Below are positions 1 through 9,301 of a DNA stretch of 64,000 bases, in pieces (positions within the stretch are counted from its first letter, which is position 1; every line of letters begins with the position of its first letter). The notes below the pieces were generated by a model that was not told the origin of the DNA, searched no databases, and saw nothing but the letters and a program-made list of their open reading frames with translations. The DNA is from Alphaproteobacteria bacterium (GTDB taxonomy: Bacteria > Pseudomonadota > Alphaproteobacteria > Rhodospirillales > WMHbin7), in assembly GCA_015231795.1 (NCBI GenBank), contig JADGAX010000003.1, positions 248,001-312,000 on the forward strand, given 5' to 3'. The position numbers were made by a program, and so were the translations under genes.

Positions 1-299
1 AGCGGATCAATCTCGACCAGCGAGGCCGTGATGTCCGGGTCCTGATGCTGGCAGATGAAGTAGCGGATGTGCTCGAAGGGAACGACCTGGCGGACCTTGT
101 TGTAAACCTCTGTCCAAGTTCTGCGCCCGCCCGGATCGATCAGGATGCTTTGATCCCCGTCGACGATCAAATATGCATGGCACTGAAAACTGTCACCACT
201 CTGATGGCTGCCTACCCACCAAACCCCTGGCGCCAATTCAAACGGCTTTGTGGGGTCAATGGGGGCAAGGCGAAGAGGATCGAAACGCTGATTTGTCAT
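1..299 (-). CDS. MBL-fold (ODP/flavodiiron-like) protein, 5' part only
   Basis: The gene starts with ATG at 299 and runs off the left edge, so only about 99 N-terminal residues are visible. They read as a metallo-beta-lactamase fold of the flavodiiron/ODP type: a beta-rich start (FELAPGVWWVG), then CHAYLIVDGDQSILIDPGG, then FICQHQDPDI. The HQDPD stretch fits the metal-binding H-x-D/E-x-D motif of oxygen-binding di-iron proteins. Family members reduce O2 or NO, or sense oxygen. The C-terminal part is missing, so fused domains (flavodoxin, kinase or cyclase) cannot be excluded. It is transcribed divergently from the FIST operon. Confidence 0.7.
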   Translation of the reverse strand, partial: MTNQRFDPLRLAPIDPTKPFELAPGVWWVGSHQSGDSFQCHAYLIVDGDQSILIDPGGRRTWTEVYNKVRQVVPFEHIRYFICQHQDPDITASLVEIDP

Positions 300-531
300 G
301 CTCACCTACCCGCAAAAAATGTAACAGATTTATTCCCATGAAAAAGAACTAACGTTTCGATCATCTGCAACCCAAGAAATGGCGGATGTTCCGTCCGCCG
401 CGCCAAGGAAAATGATTTTCTGATATTTACCGATTTGGAAGTATATTAAAATCAACCTGCTCCCCTTGTCTTTGCCAAGTCAGGGCAAATCAACTAAGTT
501 TGATCACAGCAATCAGTTGAGGGAGGCAAGA

Positions 532-1671
532 ATGAAGCTGAAGCAATATCTGTGGACGCCCGACAAGGGACTGTCCGAAGTCGACAAGGAACCGGCGGTT
601 CAAGATCCTCAGTTGGCTCTATATTTTGCAGCACCTGGGCTGATGAATGACGGCAAGCGCTTCAAGGATCTGCAGGCGGCTTTTCCTGGGGCGCATTTGG
701 TCGGCTGCACGACCGGCGGCGAAATTCTGGGCGAGGACGTGCTGGACGGCACCATCGCCGTATCCGTTGCCAAGTTCGAAAAAGGACAAATCCGAGTGGC
801 CAGCCATGCCTTGACGGAAGGCGAGAATTCGCGCGTTGCCGGTCGCGCCTTGGCGACGCGCCTGAAGGCCGATGATTTAAAAGCCATCTTCGTGCTGTCT
901 GACGGCACCAAGGTGAATGGCAGCGATCTAGTGACCGGCATCCGAGACGTGGTGGGCGAGAACGCGATCATCACGGGCGGCCTGGCTGGCGACGGAGCCG
1001 ATTTCAAGCAAACGCTGGTTGGTTGCGACGCCGCTCCCGCCGAGGGCATGCTGGCCGCCATCGGCTTCTTTGGCGATATTTCCATCCGCCATGGCAGCTT
1101 CGGCGGCTGGGACCGTTTCGGACCCGAGCGCATCATCACCAAATCGGAAGGAAATATCCTTTACGAACTCGATAGCGAACCGGCGTTGGATCTCTATAAG
1201 CGCTACCTGGGCGATGAAGCCCAACGGCTTCCCGCCAGCGCTTTGCTGTTTCCGTTGTCCGTGCGCTCGGGAGCCGAGGACAAGGGCGACGTCGTGCGCA
1301 CTGTGGTGGGTATCGACGAAACCAGGAAGGCCATGATTTTCGCGGGCGACGTTCCACAGGGCTATGTCGCCCAGTTGATGCGTGGCAATTTCGACCATTT
1401 GGTCGAGGGCGCCCAAAAGGCGGCCGAGCAGGCGGGCGGCGGTGGCGAAGAGGAGTCAAGGCTTGCCATTCTGATCAGCTGCATCGGGCGCAAGCTGCTG
1501 CTTGACCAGCGCATTGTGGAAGAGGTCGAGGCAGTGGCGCCCGTTCTGGGCCCCAAGGCCCGCCTGACCGGATTCTACTCGTATGGCGAAATCTCGCCGC
1601 ACGGATTTACGGGCAAATGCGAATTGCACAATCAGACCATGACCATCACGGTGATTTCGGAAAACGGTTAG
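532..1671 (+). CDS. FIST-domain sensor protein (NosP-like)
   Basis: 379 residues made of FIST_N (GCTTGGEI near residue 60, GGLAGDG near 150) followed by FIST_C (ISCIGRKLLL and GFYSYGEISP near the end). I chose the ATG at 532 because GGGAGG sits at 521-526; an in-frame TTG at 466 lies upstream. FIST proteins of the NosP group bind heme and sense NO, and control a co-transcribed hybrid kinase. Here the next gene, 3 bases after the stop, is such a kinase with an HPt domain. HGSFGGWDRFGP contains a conserved-looking His, but I cannot prove it is a heme ligand. No signal peptide is visible, so it is probably cytoplasmic. The NO-sensing role is inferred from context. Confidence 0.85.
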   Translation: MKLKQYLWTPDKGLSEVDKEPAVQDPQLALYFAAPGLMNDGKRFKDLQAAFPGAHLVGCTTGGEILGEDVLDGTIAVSVAKFEKGQIRVASHALTEGENSRVAGRALATRLKADDLKAIFVLSDGTKVNGSDLVTGIRDVVGENAIITGGLAGDGADFKQTLVGCDAAPAEGMLAAIGFFGDISIRHGSFGGWDRFGPERIITKSEGNILYELDSEPALDLYKRYLGDEAQRLPASALLFPLSVRSGAEDKGDVVRTVVGIDETRKAMIFAGDVPQGYVAQLMRGNFDHLVEGAQKAAEQAGGGGEEESRLAILISCIGRKLLLDQRIVEEVEAVAPVLGPKARLTGFYSYGEISPHGFTGKCELHNQTMTITVISENG

Positions 1672-1674
1672 CCC

Positions 1675-4600
1675 ATGCATAAACTTCTCACCCGTCAGGT
1701 CGAGCGGTTAAGAAAACAGTCTCCAAACCGGGGACCTGATCAGGATGATCTGCTGGCGGTCGTCAGTCAGACTTATGAGACGTACGACCGCGAGCGCAGC
1801 CTGGGCGAACGGGCGTCCAGGCTGATGGAAGACGAACTTCAAGATGCCAACCGGCGCTCCAAGGAGCAGGCCGAGGCGCATCTGAAGGCGATTCTGGAAA
1901 CCGTTGGCGATGGGGTGGTGATCAGCGACCTGCGGGGAATCGTCATTGACGTGAACAAGTCGATCGAGACCATGTTCGGCTATGAACGCGATGAACTGGT
2001 CGGTCAACCGATGACGGTTCTGATGGCGCCCAAGGACGCCTCAAAACACGATCACTATGTCGAACACTACAAGGAGACCGGTCAAAGACGCGTGATCGGG
2101 CGCGGGCGCGAGGAAATGGCCCGCCGCAAGAATGGAGAACTGTTTCCCATCGATCTGGCGGTTGGCGATTTGCGCCCGGCAGGCGTTGCGCAGTTCGTGG
2201 GCATCATTCGCGATATTACTGACCGAAAAAAGGTTGAGCGGGAAGTTCGCGAAAGCGAGATGCGGTTCAAGGATTTCGCCGAGGCGTCGTCGGACTGGTT
2301 CTGGGAGACCGACGCTCAGCATCGCTTTACCAACTTCATCGGCAATTTCGAGAAGGATGGAGCTTTCAAGCCTGACGAAAGCCTTGGCAGAACGCGCTTT
2401 GAAAAAATGGCTGCCGACAATGATCCGGCATTGGTCAGCCAGCACCGCAAGGATCTGGAGGCAAGGCGCGCCTTTCGTGATTTCGTTTACCGTTTCGTGC
2501 AGTCGGACGGGCTTGTCAGAACGTTGCGCGTCAATGGCAAGCCGGTCTTCGCCTCCGATGGCGCTTTTCAGGGTTACCGCGGAACGGCAACCGACATTAC
2601 CGACGAGTTGGCGGCCAGCAGGCAATTGAAGACGCTGGAAGATCGTTTGGTGACGGCGATTTCGAGCATTGCCGACGGGTTCGTGTTGTATGACGCCGAG
2701 GATCGGCTGGTGATCTGCAATGATCGCTATCGCGAGCTGTTCCCGCTAATTTCCGATCTGGCAAGGCCCGGCGTTCTTTTTCCCGAGTTGATCGGCGCGG
2801 CTATCGAACGCGGCCAATATGATTTGGGAGATCAAAGCGGGCAGGATATGCTGGCGGCCAGGGTCGAGCGCCATCTCAATCCCTGGTCCGAGCCTTTGCT
2901 TCAGCCTTTGGCAGGCGGGCGCTGGGTCCGTTCGATCGAGCGGCGCACGCCGGATGGCGGCGTGGTCGGTGTGCATGCCGACGTGACCGAGGAGCTTGAG
3001 GTGGAGCGCAAATTGCGCGAAGCCAAGGACGCCGCCGAAGCCGGGGATCGGGCGAAAAGCGAATTCCTGGCCACCATGAGCCATGAAATCAGAACCCCCA
3101 TGAACGGCGTGATCGGCATGACGGGTTTGCTTCTTGACACGAGCTTGGACGAGGAACAGCGACATTTCGCCGTGACCATTCGCGAATCGTCGGAAGCCCT
3201 GCTGACCGTCATCAACGACATTCTGGATTTTTCCAAGATGGAGGCTGACCGTCTCGAGCTTGAGAATACGGAATTCGATCTGGTCACCTTGGTTGAAAGT
3301 GTGGTCGAGATTCTGGCGCCGCGGGCGCACGGCAAGGGGGTCGAGGTTGCCAACTTCATCGATCCGTCGCTGCATCTGATCGTGCGCGGTGATCCTGGCC
3401 GCATACGCCAGATCCTGATGAATCTTCTTGGAAACGCCATTAAGTTCACGTCTCAAGGCGCAGTGTCGATTGAGGTGCGAGGCCGTTCCATCGACGCCCA
3501 TCACGCCTGGGTGCGCTTCGAAGTGCGCGATACTGGCATCGGCATTCCGGAGGAGGCGCGCCAACGTCTGTTCACGATGTTCTCGCAAGTCGACGCATCG
3601 ACGGCCAGACGTTACGGCGGCACCGGCCTTGGGCTTGCGATCAGCCGTCGCCTGACGGAAGTCATGGGGGGAGAAATCAATTTCTCATCGACGCCAGGAG
3701 AGGGCAGCACCTTCTGGTTCGAAATCCCGCTTGAGAAGGTGGGACCTTCGCCGGTCAAGCTGCCGGACCTTTCCGGCTGGAAGGGTCTGGTTATCGACGA
3801 CAATTCCGTCAATTGCGAAACTATCGCCCGGCAATTGCAGGCCCAGGGCATGGACATGAATGCGGTGGAAAGCGCGCCCGCAGCCATTGGTCATCTGGAA
3901 CAGATGCTGGCGGAAGGAAAACGCTACGACCTGATCGTGCTGGATGTCCAAATGCCGGGCATGAGCGGCATCGACATGGCGCGCTGGCTGCGATCGCACG
4001 CAAGGCTTGGCGCGATTCCCATCATCATCGCCTCGTCGCAGGGCAATCGGGGCGAGGTGGATGCCGAGCCGGGCTTGTCCAACGCCTTTTTGCTCAAGCC
4101 CATCCGCCAGTCGATCCTGACCTTCACCGTGGCGCGCTTGCTGGGGTTGCTGCTCGATACCGAATACGCCAATCCCAAGGCCATGGAAAAGGCCGAAGAG
4201 GAAGCCGCCACCCACGGATTGCGCATACTGGTAGCCGAGGACAATCCCGTGAATCAGCAGGTGGCGGTGGGCCTGCTCAAACGGCTGGGGCACCTAGCCG
4301 ATGTCGTCGGGAATGGCCTTGAGGCTGTCAACGCCGTGCGCAACTTCAAGTATGATCTGGTGCTGATGGACGTGCAGATGCCGGAGATGGATGGGTTGGA
4401 AGCGACCGGAGCCATCCGAAAGTTGTCGGGCGGTCGTGGGAGTTTGCCCATTATCGCCATGACCGCCAACGCCATGCGGGGCGATGACGAGCGCTGCCTG
4501 GCCGCTGGCATGAACGACTATCTTTCAAAGCCCATCGACCGCAAGAAACTGTCGGATGCGATCGCCCGCTGGTCGAAGACGCAGGAGCCTCAAAGCGCTT

Positions 4601-4992
4601 CCGCCCAGCAATCGGACAAACAGTATGTTGACGCGCCGGTTTTCAATCAGTCCCTTCTAGGCGATCTTCTGGAGACGATCGGCGCCGAGGCGATGGGCGA
4701 TCTAGTGGTGACCTTCTTGGATGATTCTAACCAAAGACTTAACGTCATTGAAGCAGACCTGTCCAATCCCAACTTGAAGATCGCCGCTGGCGAGGCGCAT
4801 AGCCTGAAGGGGGCCGCGGCCAATCTTGGATTTGAGGCTTTGGCCATTCTTGCCGTGCAACTGGAGGCGGCGGCCAAGGCCAATGACGCTCCTGGCTGCA
4901 AAAGCGAAGCCGAGTCCTATCGCAAAGCCATGCAGGACCTTCCGGAACAACTGTCAAAACTGGGAATCGTGTTGCCCAAAGGTGCGCCATGA
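1675..4992 (+). CDS. Hybrid sensor histidine kinase, PAS-PAS-PAS-HisKA-HATPase-REC-REC-HPt
   Basis: 1105 residues with no membrane segment. In order: an N-terminal coiled region, PAS 1 (about 70-185), PAS 2 (195-312), a PAS_7-like third PAS (325-440), HisKA with phosphoacceptor H470 in TMSHEIRTPMNG, a HATPase (NAIKF, DTGIGI, GGTGLGLAI), receiver 1 with D757 in VLDVQMPG, receiver 2 with D899 in LMDVQMPEMDG, and an HPt with H1042 in AHSLKG. This is a full phosphorelay in one polypeptide. It follows the FIST gene by 3 bases and overlaps the HD-GYP regulator gene by 4 (ATGA), so the FIST protein probably sets its activity and the phosphate probably goes to that regulator. The layout recalls NahK but has an extra receiver and an extra PAS. 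Confidence 0.95.
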   Translation: MHKLLTRQVERLRKQSPNRGPDQDDLLAVVSQTYETYDRERSLGERASRLMEDELQDANRRSKEQAEAHLKAILETVGDGVVISDLRGIVIDVNKSIETMFGYERDELVGQPMTVLMAPKDASKHDHYVEHYKETGQRRVIGRGREEMARRKNGELFPIDLAVGDLRPAGVAQFVGIIRDITDRKKVEREVRESEMRFKDFAEASSDWFWETDAQHRFTNFIGNFEKDGAFKPDESLGRTRFEKMAADNDPALVSQHRKDLEARRAFRDFVYRFVQSDGLVRTLRVNGKPVFASDGAFQGYRGTATDITDELAASRQLKTLEDRLVTAISSIADGFVLYDAEDRLVICNDRYRELFPLISDLARPGVLFPELIGAAIERGQYDLGDQSGQDMLAARVERHLNPWSEPLLQPLAGGRWVRSIERRTPDGGVVGVHADVTEELEVERKLREAKDAAEAGDRAKSEFLATMSHEIRTPMNGVIGMTGLLLDTSLDEEQRHFAVTIRESSEALLTVINDILDFSKMEADRLELENTEFDLVTLVESVVEILAPRAHGKGVEVANFIDPSLHLIVRGDPGRIRQILMNLLGNAIKFTSQGAVSIEVRGRSIDAHHAWVRFEVRDTGIGIPEEARQRLFTMFSQVDASTARRYGGTGLGLAISRRLTEVMGGEINFSSTPGEGSTFWFEIPLEKVGPSPVKLPDLSGWKGLVIDDNSVNCETIARQLQAQGMDMNAVESAPAAIGHLEQMLAEGKRYDLIVLDVQMPGMSGIDMARWLRSHARLGAIPIIIASSQGNRGEVDAEPGLSNAFLLKPIRQSILTFTVARLLGLLLDTEYANPKAMEKAEEEAATHGLRILVAEDNPVNQQVAVGLLKRLGHLADVVGNGLEAVNAVRNFKYDLVLMDVQMPEMDGLEATGAIRKLSGGRGSLPIIAMTANAMRGDDERCLAAGMNDYLSKPIDRKKLSDAIARWSKTQEPQSASAQQSDKQYVDAPVFNQSLLGDLLETIGAEAMGDLVVTFLDDSNQRLNVIEADLSNPNLKIAAGEAHSLKGAAANLGFEALAILAVQLEAAAKANDAPGCKSEAESYRKAMQDLPEQLSKLGIVLPKGAP

Positions 4993-6008
4993 ATGTGTTG
5001 ATCGTCGATGACAATCCGACAAACCTTCAATTGCTGAAACTGCTGGTCGCCAAGATCGATGGGTGCCTGCCGGTGGCCGTGGCGTCGGCGCAGGAAGCCT
5101 TGGACTGGTGCGCCGCAAACGAGCCGGACCTAGTGCTGACCGACTATATGATGCCCGATATGACCGGCCTGGAACTCGTCAAGCGAATGCGAGACGACGA
5201 GCATTTGTTTGAAGTGCCCATCGTGGTTGTGACGACCGTCGATCTGAAGGAAGTTCGCCAGAAGGCCTTGGAGCTGGGGGCCAGCGACTTCATCACCAAG
5301 CCCGTCGATCCCCCGGAATTGAAGGCCAGGGTGCGCAATCTGCTGGCCCTTAGGGCCAGTCAGAAAAAGCTGAAGGACAGGGCGGCCCAGGATTTGGTGA
5401 TCCGCCTGTCGCGCACGGCGGAATATCGCGATCCGGAAACGGGAAGCCATATCGAGCGGATGGCTCGTTTTGCGCGGCTGATCGCGGCCAGACTGGAATT
5501 CAGCGAGGACGAGCAAGAGCGCATTCTGCTGGCGGCGCCCATGCACGACATCGGCAAGATCGGCATTCCAGACCATATCTTGTTGAAACCGGGAAAGCTG
5601 TCTAGCGACGAATTCGCCATCATGAAGCAGCATCCAAAACTGGGTTACGAAATTCTGAAGGGCAGCCTTTCCCCTTTGGTGCAGGTGGCGGCGGAAATCG
5701 CCTTGGCCCACCATGAGAAGATCGATGGCACGGGCTATCCCAACGGGTTGGCGGGCGACGCCATTCCGATCAGTGCGCGCATCGTGGCGGTGGCGGATGT
5801 TTTTGACGCCCTCACGTCGCGCCGCCCCTACAAGGAACCCTGGTCCTTCGAACGCGCCCGCGATCTTATGATGGGCGAGCGGGGCCGACATTTCGACCCG
5901 CGATGCGTTGATCTGTTTTTTGCCGATGTTGACGCCATTGAGGCAATCCGCCGGGAATTCGCAGAGGAGCCGGTGGGCGAGCAATCGCTTGCATCGCTTC
6001 TCGGTTAG
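4989..6008 (+). CDS. Response regulator with HD-GYP phosphodiesterase output
   Basis: 339 residues. A receiver domain (about 1-120; DD at 7-8, D52, K104) is followed by an HD-GYP domain with H186-D187 in MHDIGKIG, HH at 241-242 and GTGYP at 247-251. The metal-binding and GYP motifs look complete, so c-di-GMP hydrolysis is expected. Its start overlaps the hybrid kinase stop by 4 bases, which implies translational coupling and cognate pairing. The operon would convert a signal (possibly NO) into lower c-di-GMP and so affect motility or biofilm; that physiological reading is inferred. Confidence 0.94.
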   Translation: MNVLIVDDNPTNLQLLKLLVAKIDGCLPVAVASAQEALDWCAANEPDLVLTDYMMPDMTGLELVKRMRDDEHLFEVPIVVVTTVDLKEVRQKALELGASDFITKPVDPPELKARVRNLLALRASQKKLKDRAAQDLVIRLSRTAEYRDPETGSHIERMARFARLIAARLEFSEDEQERILLAAPMHDIGKIGIPDHILLKPGKLSSDEFAIMKQHPKLGYEILKGSLSPLVQVAAEIALAHHEKIDGTGYPNGLAGDAIPISARIVAVADVFDALTSRRPYKEPWSFERARDLMMGERGRHFDPRCVDLFFADVDAIEAIRREFAEEPVGEQSLASLLG

Positions 6009-6063
6009 GAAGATATTTAATCTCAACTAAACAAGGACGGACCAACCCGACCGGGAGGCGACC

Positions 6064-6276
6064 ATGTCTTGCTCGAACTGCCGCTATTGGGGAAGCGCCC
6101 CCCTGCATGCCGGGCAGGATTTCCAGGAATCGCACAACGGAACGCGGATGTGGGCCATGTGCCGCGTCCATGCGCCGGTGGTGACCGACACTGACCGTCG
6201 GCGCATCTGGCCGATCACCCGCTATGACGACTGGTGCGGCGAATTCGCCCTCAGAGCCGAGGAAGAAAACGGGTAG
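6064..6276 (+). CDS. Small Cys-containing protein, unknown function
   Basis: 70 residues starting at an ATG preceded by GGGAGG. Four Cys are arranged as CSNC near the N-terminus, CRVHAP in the middle and DDWCGEF near the end, which suggests a small metal-binding (zinc-ribbon-like) fold. Trp and Tyr are frequent. It lies 55 bases after the HD-GYP gene and may be the last gene of that operon. I do not recognise a named family. Confidence 0.65.
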   Translation: MSCSNCRYWGSAPLHAGQDFQESHNGTRMWAMCRVHAPVVTDTDRRRIWPITRYDDWCGEFALRAEEENG

Positions 6277-6339
6277 CGCCTCGGGTTTCTCAGCCTACGA
6301 AATTGAAATTTGGTATCCCCTTGCCGATTTTGTCCAAAT

Positions 6340-6381
6340 GTGATACAGAACACATAAGATCATAAAAAATATATGTATCAC
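6340..6381 (+). promoter_or_regulatory. Inverted repeat upstream of the molybdoenzyme gene
   Basis: GTGATACA at 6340-6347 is exactly inverted as TGTATCAC at 6374-6381, with an AT-rich 26-base spacer. It lies 50-91 bases before the ATG at 6431. No T-tract follows, so an operator for a dimeric regulator is more likely than a terminator. The regulator is unknown. Confidence 0.4.
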
Positions 6382-6430
6382 GAAACGCTGGCCAGGACGC
6401 CAGGGCCAGGAAGCCAAGGAAGGAACCGTC

Positions 6431-9169
6431 ATGCCCACCACCACCGCCCAGGCCCGCAAGATGGGGCAAGACGTGCGCACGGTCTCCACCTATTGCTACA
6501 ATTGCGTGGCCGGTCCCGATCCTTTGAACGTGACCGTGGTCGATGGCGTGGCGACGGAAATCACCCCCAATTTCCAGATGGGGGCCATTCACCCGGCGGG
6601 CGGCAAGCCCTGCGTGAAGGCCTATGGGTTGGTGCAGAAAACCTATAATCCGCACCGCATCAAGCAGCCCATGAAGCGCACCAATCCCAAGAAGGGCATC
6701 GGCGAAGATCCCGGCTTCGTGCCCATTTCGTGGGAAGAGGCGCTGGACACGGTGGCGGCGCGTTTGAACGAGATGAAGGCCAAGGGCAAGGTTGACGCCA
6801 CGGGCATGCCGCGTCTGGCCGCCAGCTTCGGCCATGGCGGCACGCCGGGATTCTATATGGGCAGCTTCAACGCTTTTCTGGGCGCCTGGGGATCGGTCGA
6901 TTTCAGTTTCGGCTCGGGCCAGGGCGTCAAATGCGTGCATTCCGAACATCTGTATGGCGAGTTGTGGCATCGCGCCTTTACCGTGGCCGCCGATACGCCG
7001 CGCGTGCGCTACATCATTTCCTGCGGCACCAATGTCGAAGTGTCGGGCGGGTCTTGCGCCGTCAGCCGTCAGGCCGACGCCAGAGTGCGCGGCGCCAAGA
7101 AGGTGCAGGTGGAACCGCATCTGTCGGTCACCGGCGCTTGCGCCGCCGAATGGGTGCCCATCAAGCCCAAGACCGACCCGGCCTTTTTGTTCGCCCTGAT
7201 CCATGTGATGCTGCATGAAGAGACGCGCGCCAGGCTGGATATCGACTTTCTGACCAACCGCACCAGTTCGCCCTATCTGGTCGGTCCCAATGGCTGGTAT
7301 CTGCGCGATCCCGACAGCGGCAAGCCCCTGATGTGGGACATGGCCAGCAACAGCGCCAAGCCCTATGACGCGCCCGGCGTCAAGCCCGCGCTGGAAGGCC
7401 GTTTCACGGTGGCCAAGGCCATTGAGATCGGCGCCGACGACGAACGCCAGAGCTTCACGCAAGTCGAAGGCGTGACTGCCTTCACCATGCTGGCCGAGCA
7501 TATGAAAGCCTTCTCGCCCGAATGGGCCGAAAAGGTCTGCGACGTGCCCGCCGCCAACATGCGCCGCATCGCGGGCGAATATCTGGACAATGCCTGCATC
7601 GGCGAAACGGTCGAGATCGACGGCGTCAAAGTGCCTTATCGTCCGGTCGCCGTCACGCTGGGCAAGACGGTCAATAATGGCTGGGGCGCTTACGAGTGCT
7701 GCTGGGCCAGGACCATGCTGGCCGTGCTGGTGGGGGCCTTGGAAGTGCCCGGCGGCACGCTGGGCACCACGGTGCGTTTGCACCGCAATCATGACAACCG
7801 CCTTAAAAGCGTCAAGCCCGGCCCCGACGGTTTCATGGATTACGCCTTCAATAGCACCGCGAAGGAGGATTGGAAGCCTTCGCCCACCGGGCGCAACGCG
7901 CACAAGCCCTTGGTGCCGCTGGTCGGCGATTTTCCTTGGAGCCAGGCGCTGGGTCCCACCCATTTCGCCTGGATGTTCATGGAGGAGACGCCCGACAATT
8001 GGCCGCGCACCGACATGCCCGACCTGTGGTTCGTCTATCGCTGCAATGCCGCCATTTCATTTTGGGATACGCGCCATCTGTCGGCGACCATGGCCAAGCT
8101 GCCCTATGTCGTCGCCTTCGCCTATACGGTCGATGAAACGAACTGGATGGCCGACATTCTGATGCCCGAGGCGACCGATCTGGAAGGTACCCAGTTGATC
8201 CGCTTTGGCGGCTCGAAATTCGTCGAACAATATTGGAAGCATCAGGGCTATATTTTGCGCCAGCCCGCCGTGCCGCCGCAGAACGGGTCGAAGGACTTTA
8301 CTTGGATCGCCACCGAACTGGCCAAGCGAACCGGCATGCTGGCCGAATACCATTCCGCCATCAATCGCGGCCTGCTGGGCGCGCCCTTGAAGGGCGAGGG
8401 ATTCGATTTCACCTTGCAAGGCGATCAGCCGCACGAGGTGGACGACATCTGGAACCGCGTGTGCAAGGCGGCCAGCTCGGGTCTTGACGGCGAGGCTCGC
8501 GACCTTGACTGGTTCAAGGAAAACGGTTTTGTGGCCGCACCCTTCGCCGAGTTGGACTGGTATCTGCTGCCGACGCTGGAAAAGATGGGGCTGCGTTTCG
8601 AACTTCCCTATCAGGAGCGCTTGAAGCGCGTGGGCGAGCAGTTGAAGCGCCGCCTGCACGAGAATGACATTCATTGGTGGGAAGAGCAGCTTGAGGAATA
8701 TCAGGCCCTGCCGACTTGGCACGATCATCCGGGGCGTTGGGAAAAGGAGCTGGTGCGACGCGGCGCCAATCCAGACGATTATCCCTTCTGGCTGCTAACC
8801 ACCAAGAGCATGCAATATCACACGGGGGCCAATGTCTCGATCCAGCTGATGCACGAGGTGGCCAAAAATCTGCGCGGCTTCGGCGGCGTGATCATGAATG
8901 CCGCCACCGCCGACAAGCTGGGCATTGCGGAAGGCGACATCGTTGAACTGTCAAGCGTGGACGGCGTGACCAAAGGGGCCGCCATGCCGGTGCAGGGCAT
9001 TCGCCCCGACGTGATGGTGACGGTGGGCCAGTTCGACCACTGGGCCACGCCCTACGCCAAGGACATGAACGCGCCCAGCATCAATACCGTGGCGCCCATG
9101 TCGTTGGCGCTGACCGACGCCACAGGATCGGGCGCCGACGTCTGCCGGATCGCGATCAGGAAGGTGTAG
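6431..9169 (+). CDS. Molybdopterin oxidoreductase (DMSO reductase family), solitary catalytic subunit
   Basis: 912 residues with the N-terminal Fe-S/Mo-bis-MGD layout. AGGAAGGAA precedes the ATG at 6431. The cluster motif is odd: C22 and C25 (YCYNCVAGPD) and C61 (KPCVKAYG) are present, but the usual third Cys position holds Pro29 followed by Asp30. C168 in GVKCVHSEHL sits where NapA has its Mo-ligand Cys. The C-terminal molydopterin-dinucleotide-binding part carries FWLLTTKSMQYH, MNAATADKLGIAEGD and VGQFDHWATP. There is no twin-arginine signal, so it is probably cytoplasmic. No electron-transfer subunit lies beside it. It recalls the PadB/anaerobic aromatic and related oxidoreductase branch, but the substrate cannot be assigned. 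Confidence 0.85.
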   Translation: MPTTTAQARKMGQDVRTVSTYCYNCVAGPDPLNVTVVDGVATEITPNFQMGAIHPAGGKPCVKAYGLVQKTYNPHRIKQPMKRTNPKKGIGEDPGFVPISWEEALDTVAARLNEMKAKGKVDATGMPRLAASFGHGGTPGFYMGSFNAFLGAWGSVDFSFGSGQGVKCVHSEHLYGELWHRAFTVAADTPRVRYIISCGTNVEVSGGSCAVSRQADARVRGAKKVQVEPHLSVTGACAAEWVPIKPKTDPAFLFALIHVMLHEETRARLDIDFLTNRTSSPYLVGPNGWYLRDPDSGKPLMWDMASNSAKPYDAPGVKPALEGRFTVAKAIEIGADDERQSFTQVEGVTAFTMLAEHMKAFSPEWAEKVCDVPAANMRRIAGEYLDNACIGETVEIDGVKVPYRPVAVTLGKTVNNGWGAYECCWARTMLAVLVGALEVPGGTLGTTVRLHRNHDNRLKSVKPGPDGFMDYAFNSTAKEDWKPSPTGRNAHKPLVPLVGDFPWSQALGPTHFAWMFMEETPDNWPRTDMPDLWFVYRCNAAISFWDTRHLSATMAKLPYVVAFAYTVDETNWMADILMPEATDLEGTQLIRFGGSKFVEQYWKHQGYILRQPAVPPQNGSKDFTWIATELAKRTGMLAEYHSAINRGLLGAPLKGEGFDFTLQGDQPHEVDDIWNRVCKAASSGLDGEARDLDWFKENGFVAAPFAELDWYLLPTLEKMGLRFELPYQERLKRVGEQLKRRLHENDIHWWEEQLEEYQALPTWHDHPGRWEKELVRRGANPDDYPFWLLTTKSMQYHTGANVSIQLMHEVAKNLRGFGGVIMNAATADKLGIAEGDIVELSSVDGVTKGAAMPVQGIRPDVMVTVGQFDHWATPYAKDMNAPSINTVAPMSLALTDATGSGADVCRIAIRKV

Positions 9170-9301
9170 GTAGGAGCCGAGACTAGGCACAGTGAAATGA
9201 TGTTAGCAGGCACGTGGTGCTTTTCTAGCCAGATATCAACTTAAGCGTTTACTGACAACCATCAGTCCCTTAGCATTTGCTGCATTCTAGGGAGGGGGAC
9301 G

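Noticed and set aside
6290-7963. Long minus-strand frame (557 codons) across the molybdoenzyme gene
   Set aside because: It is a shadow of a high-GC gene; it is His/Gly/Arg-rich, has no recognisable motifs, and the plus-strand frame carries clear domains.
9170-9301. Insertion element or attachment site flanking the DUF262 gene
   Set aside because: The foreign composition suggests transfer, but I found no terminal repeats, integrase or tRNA end beside it.
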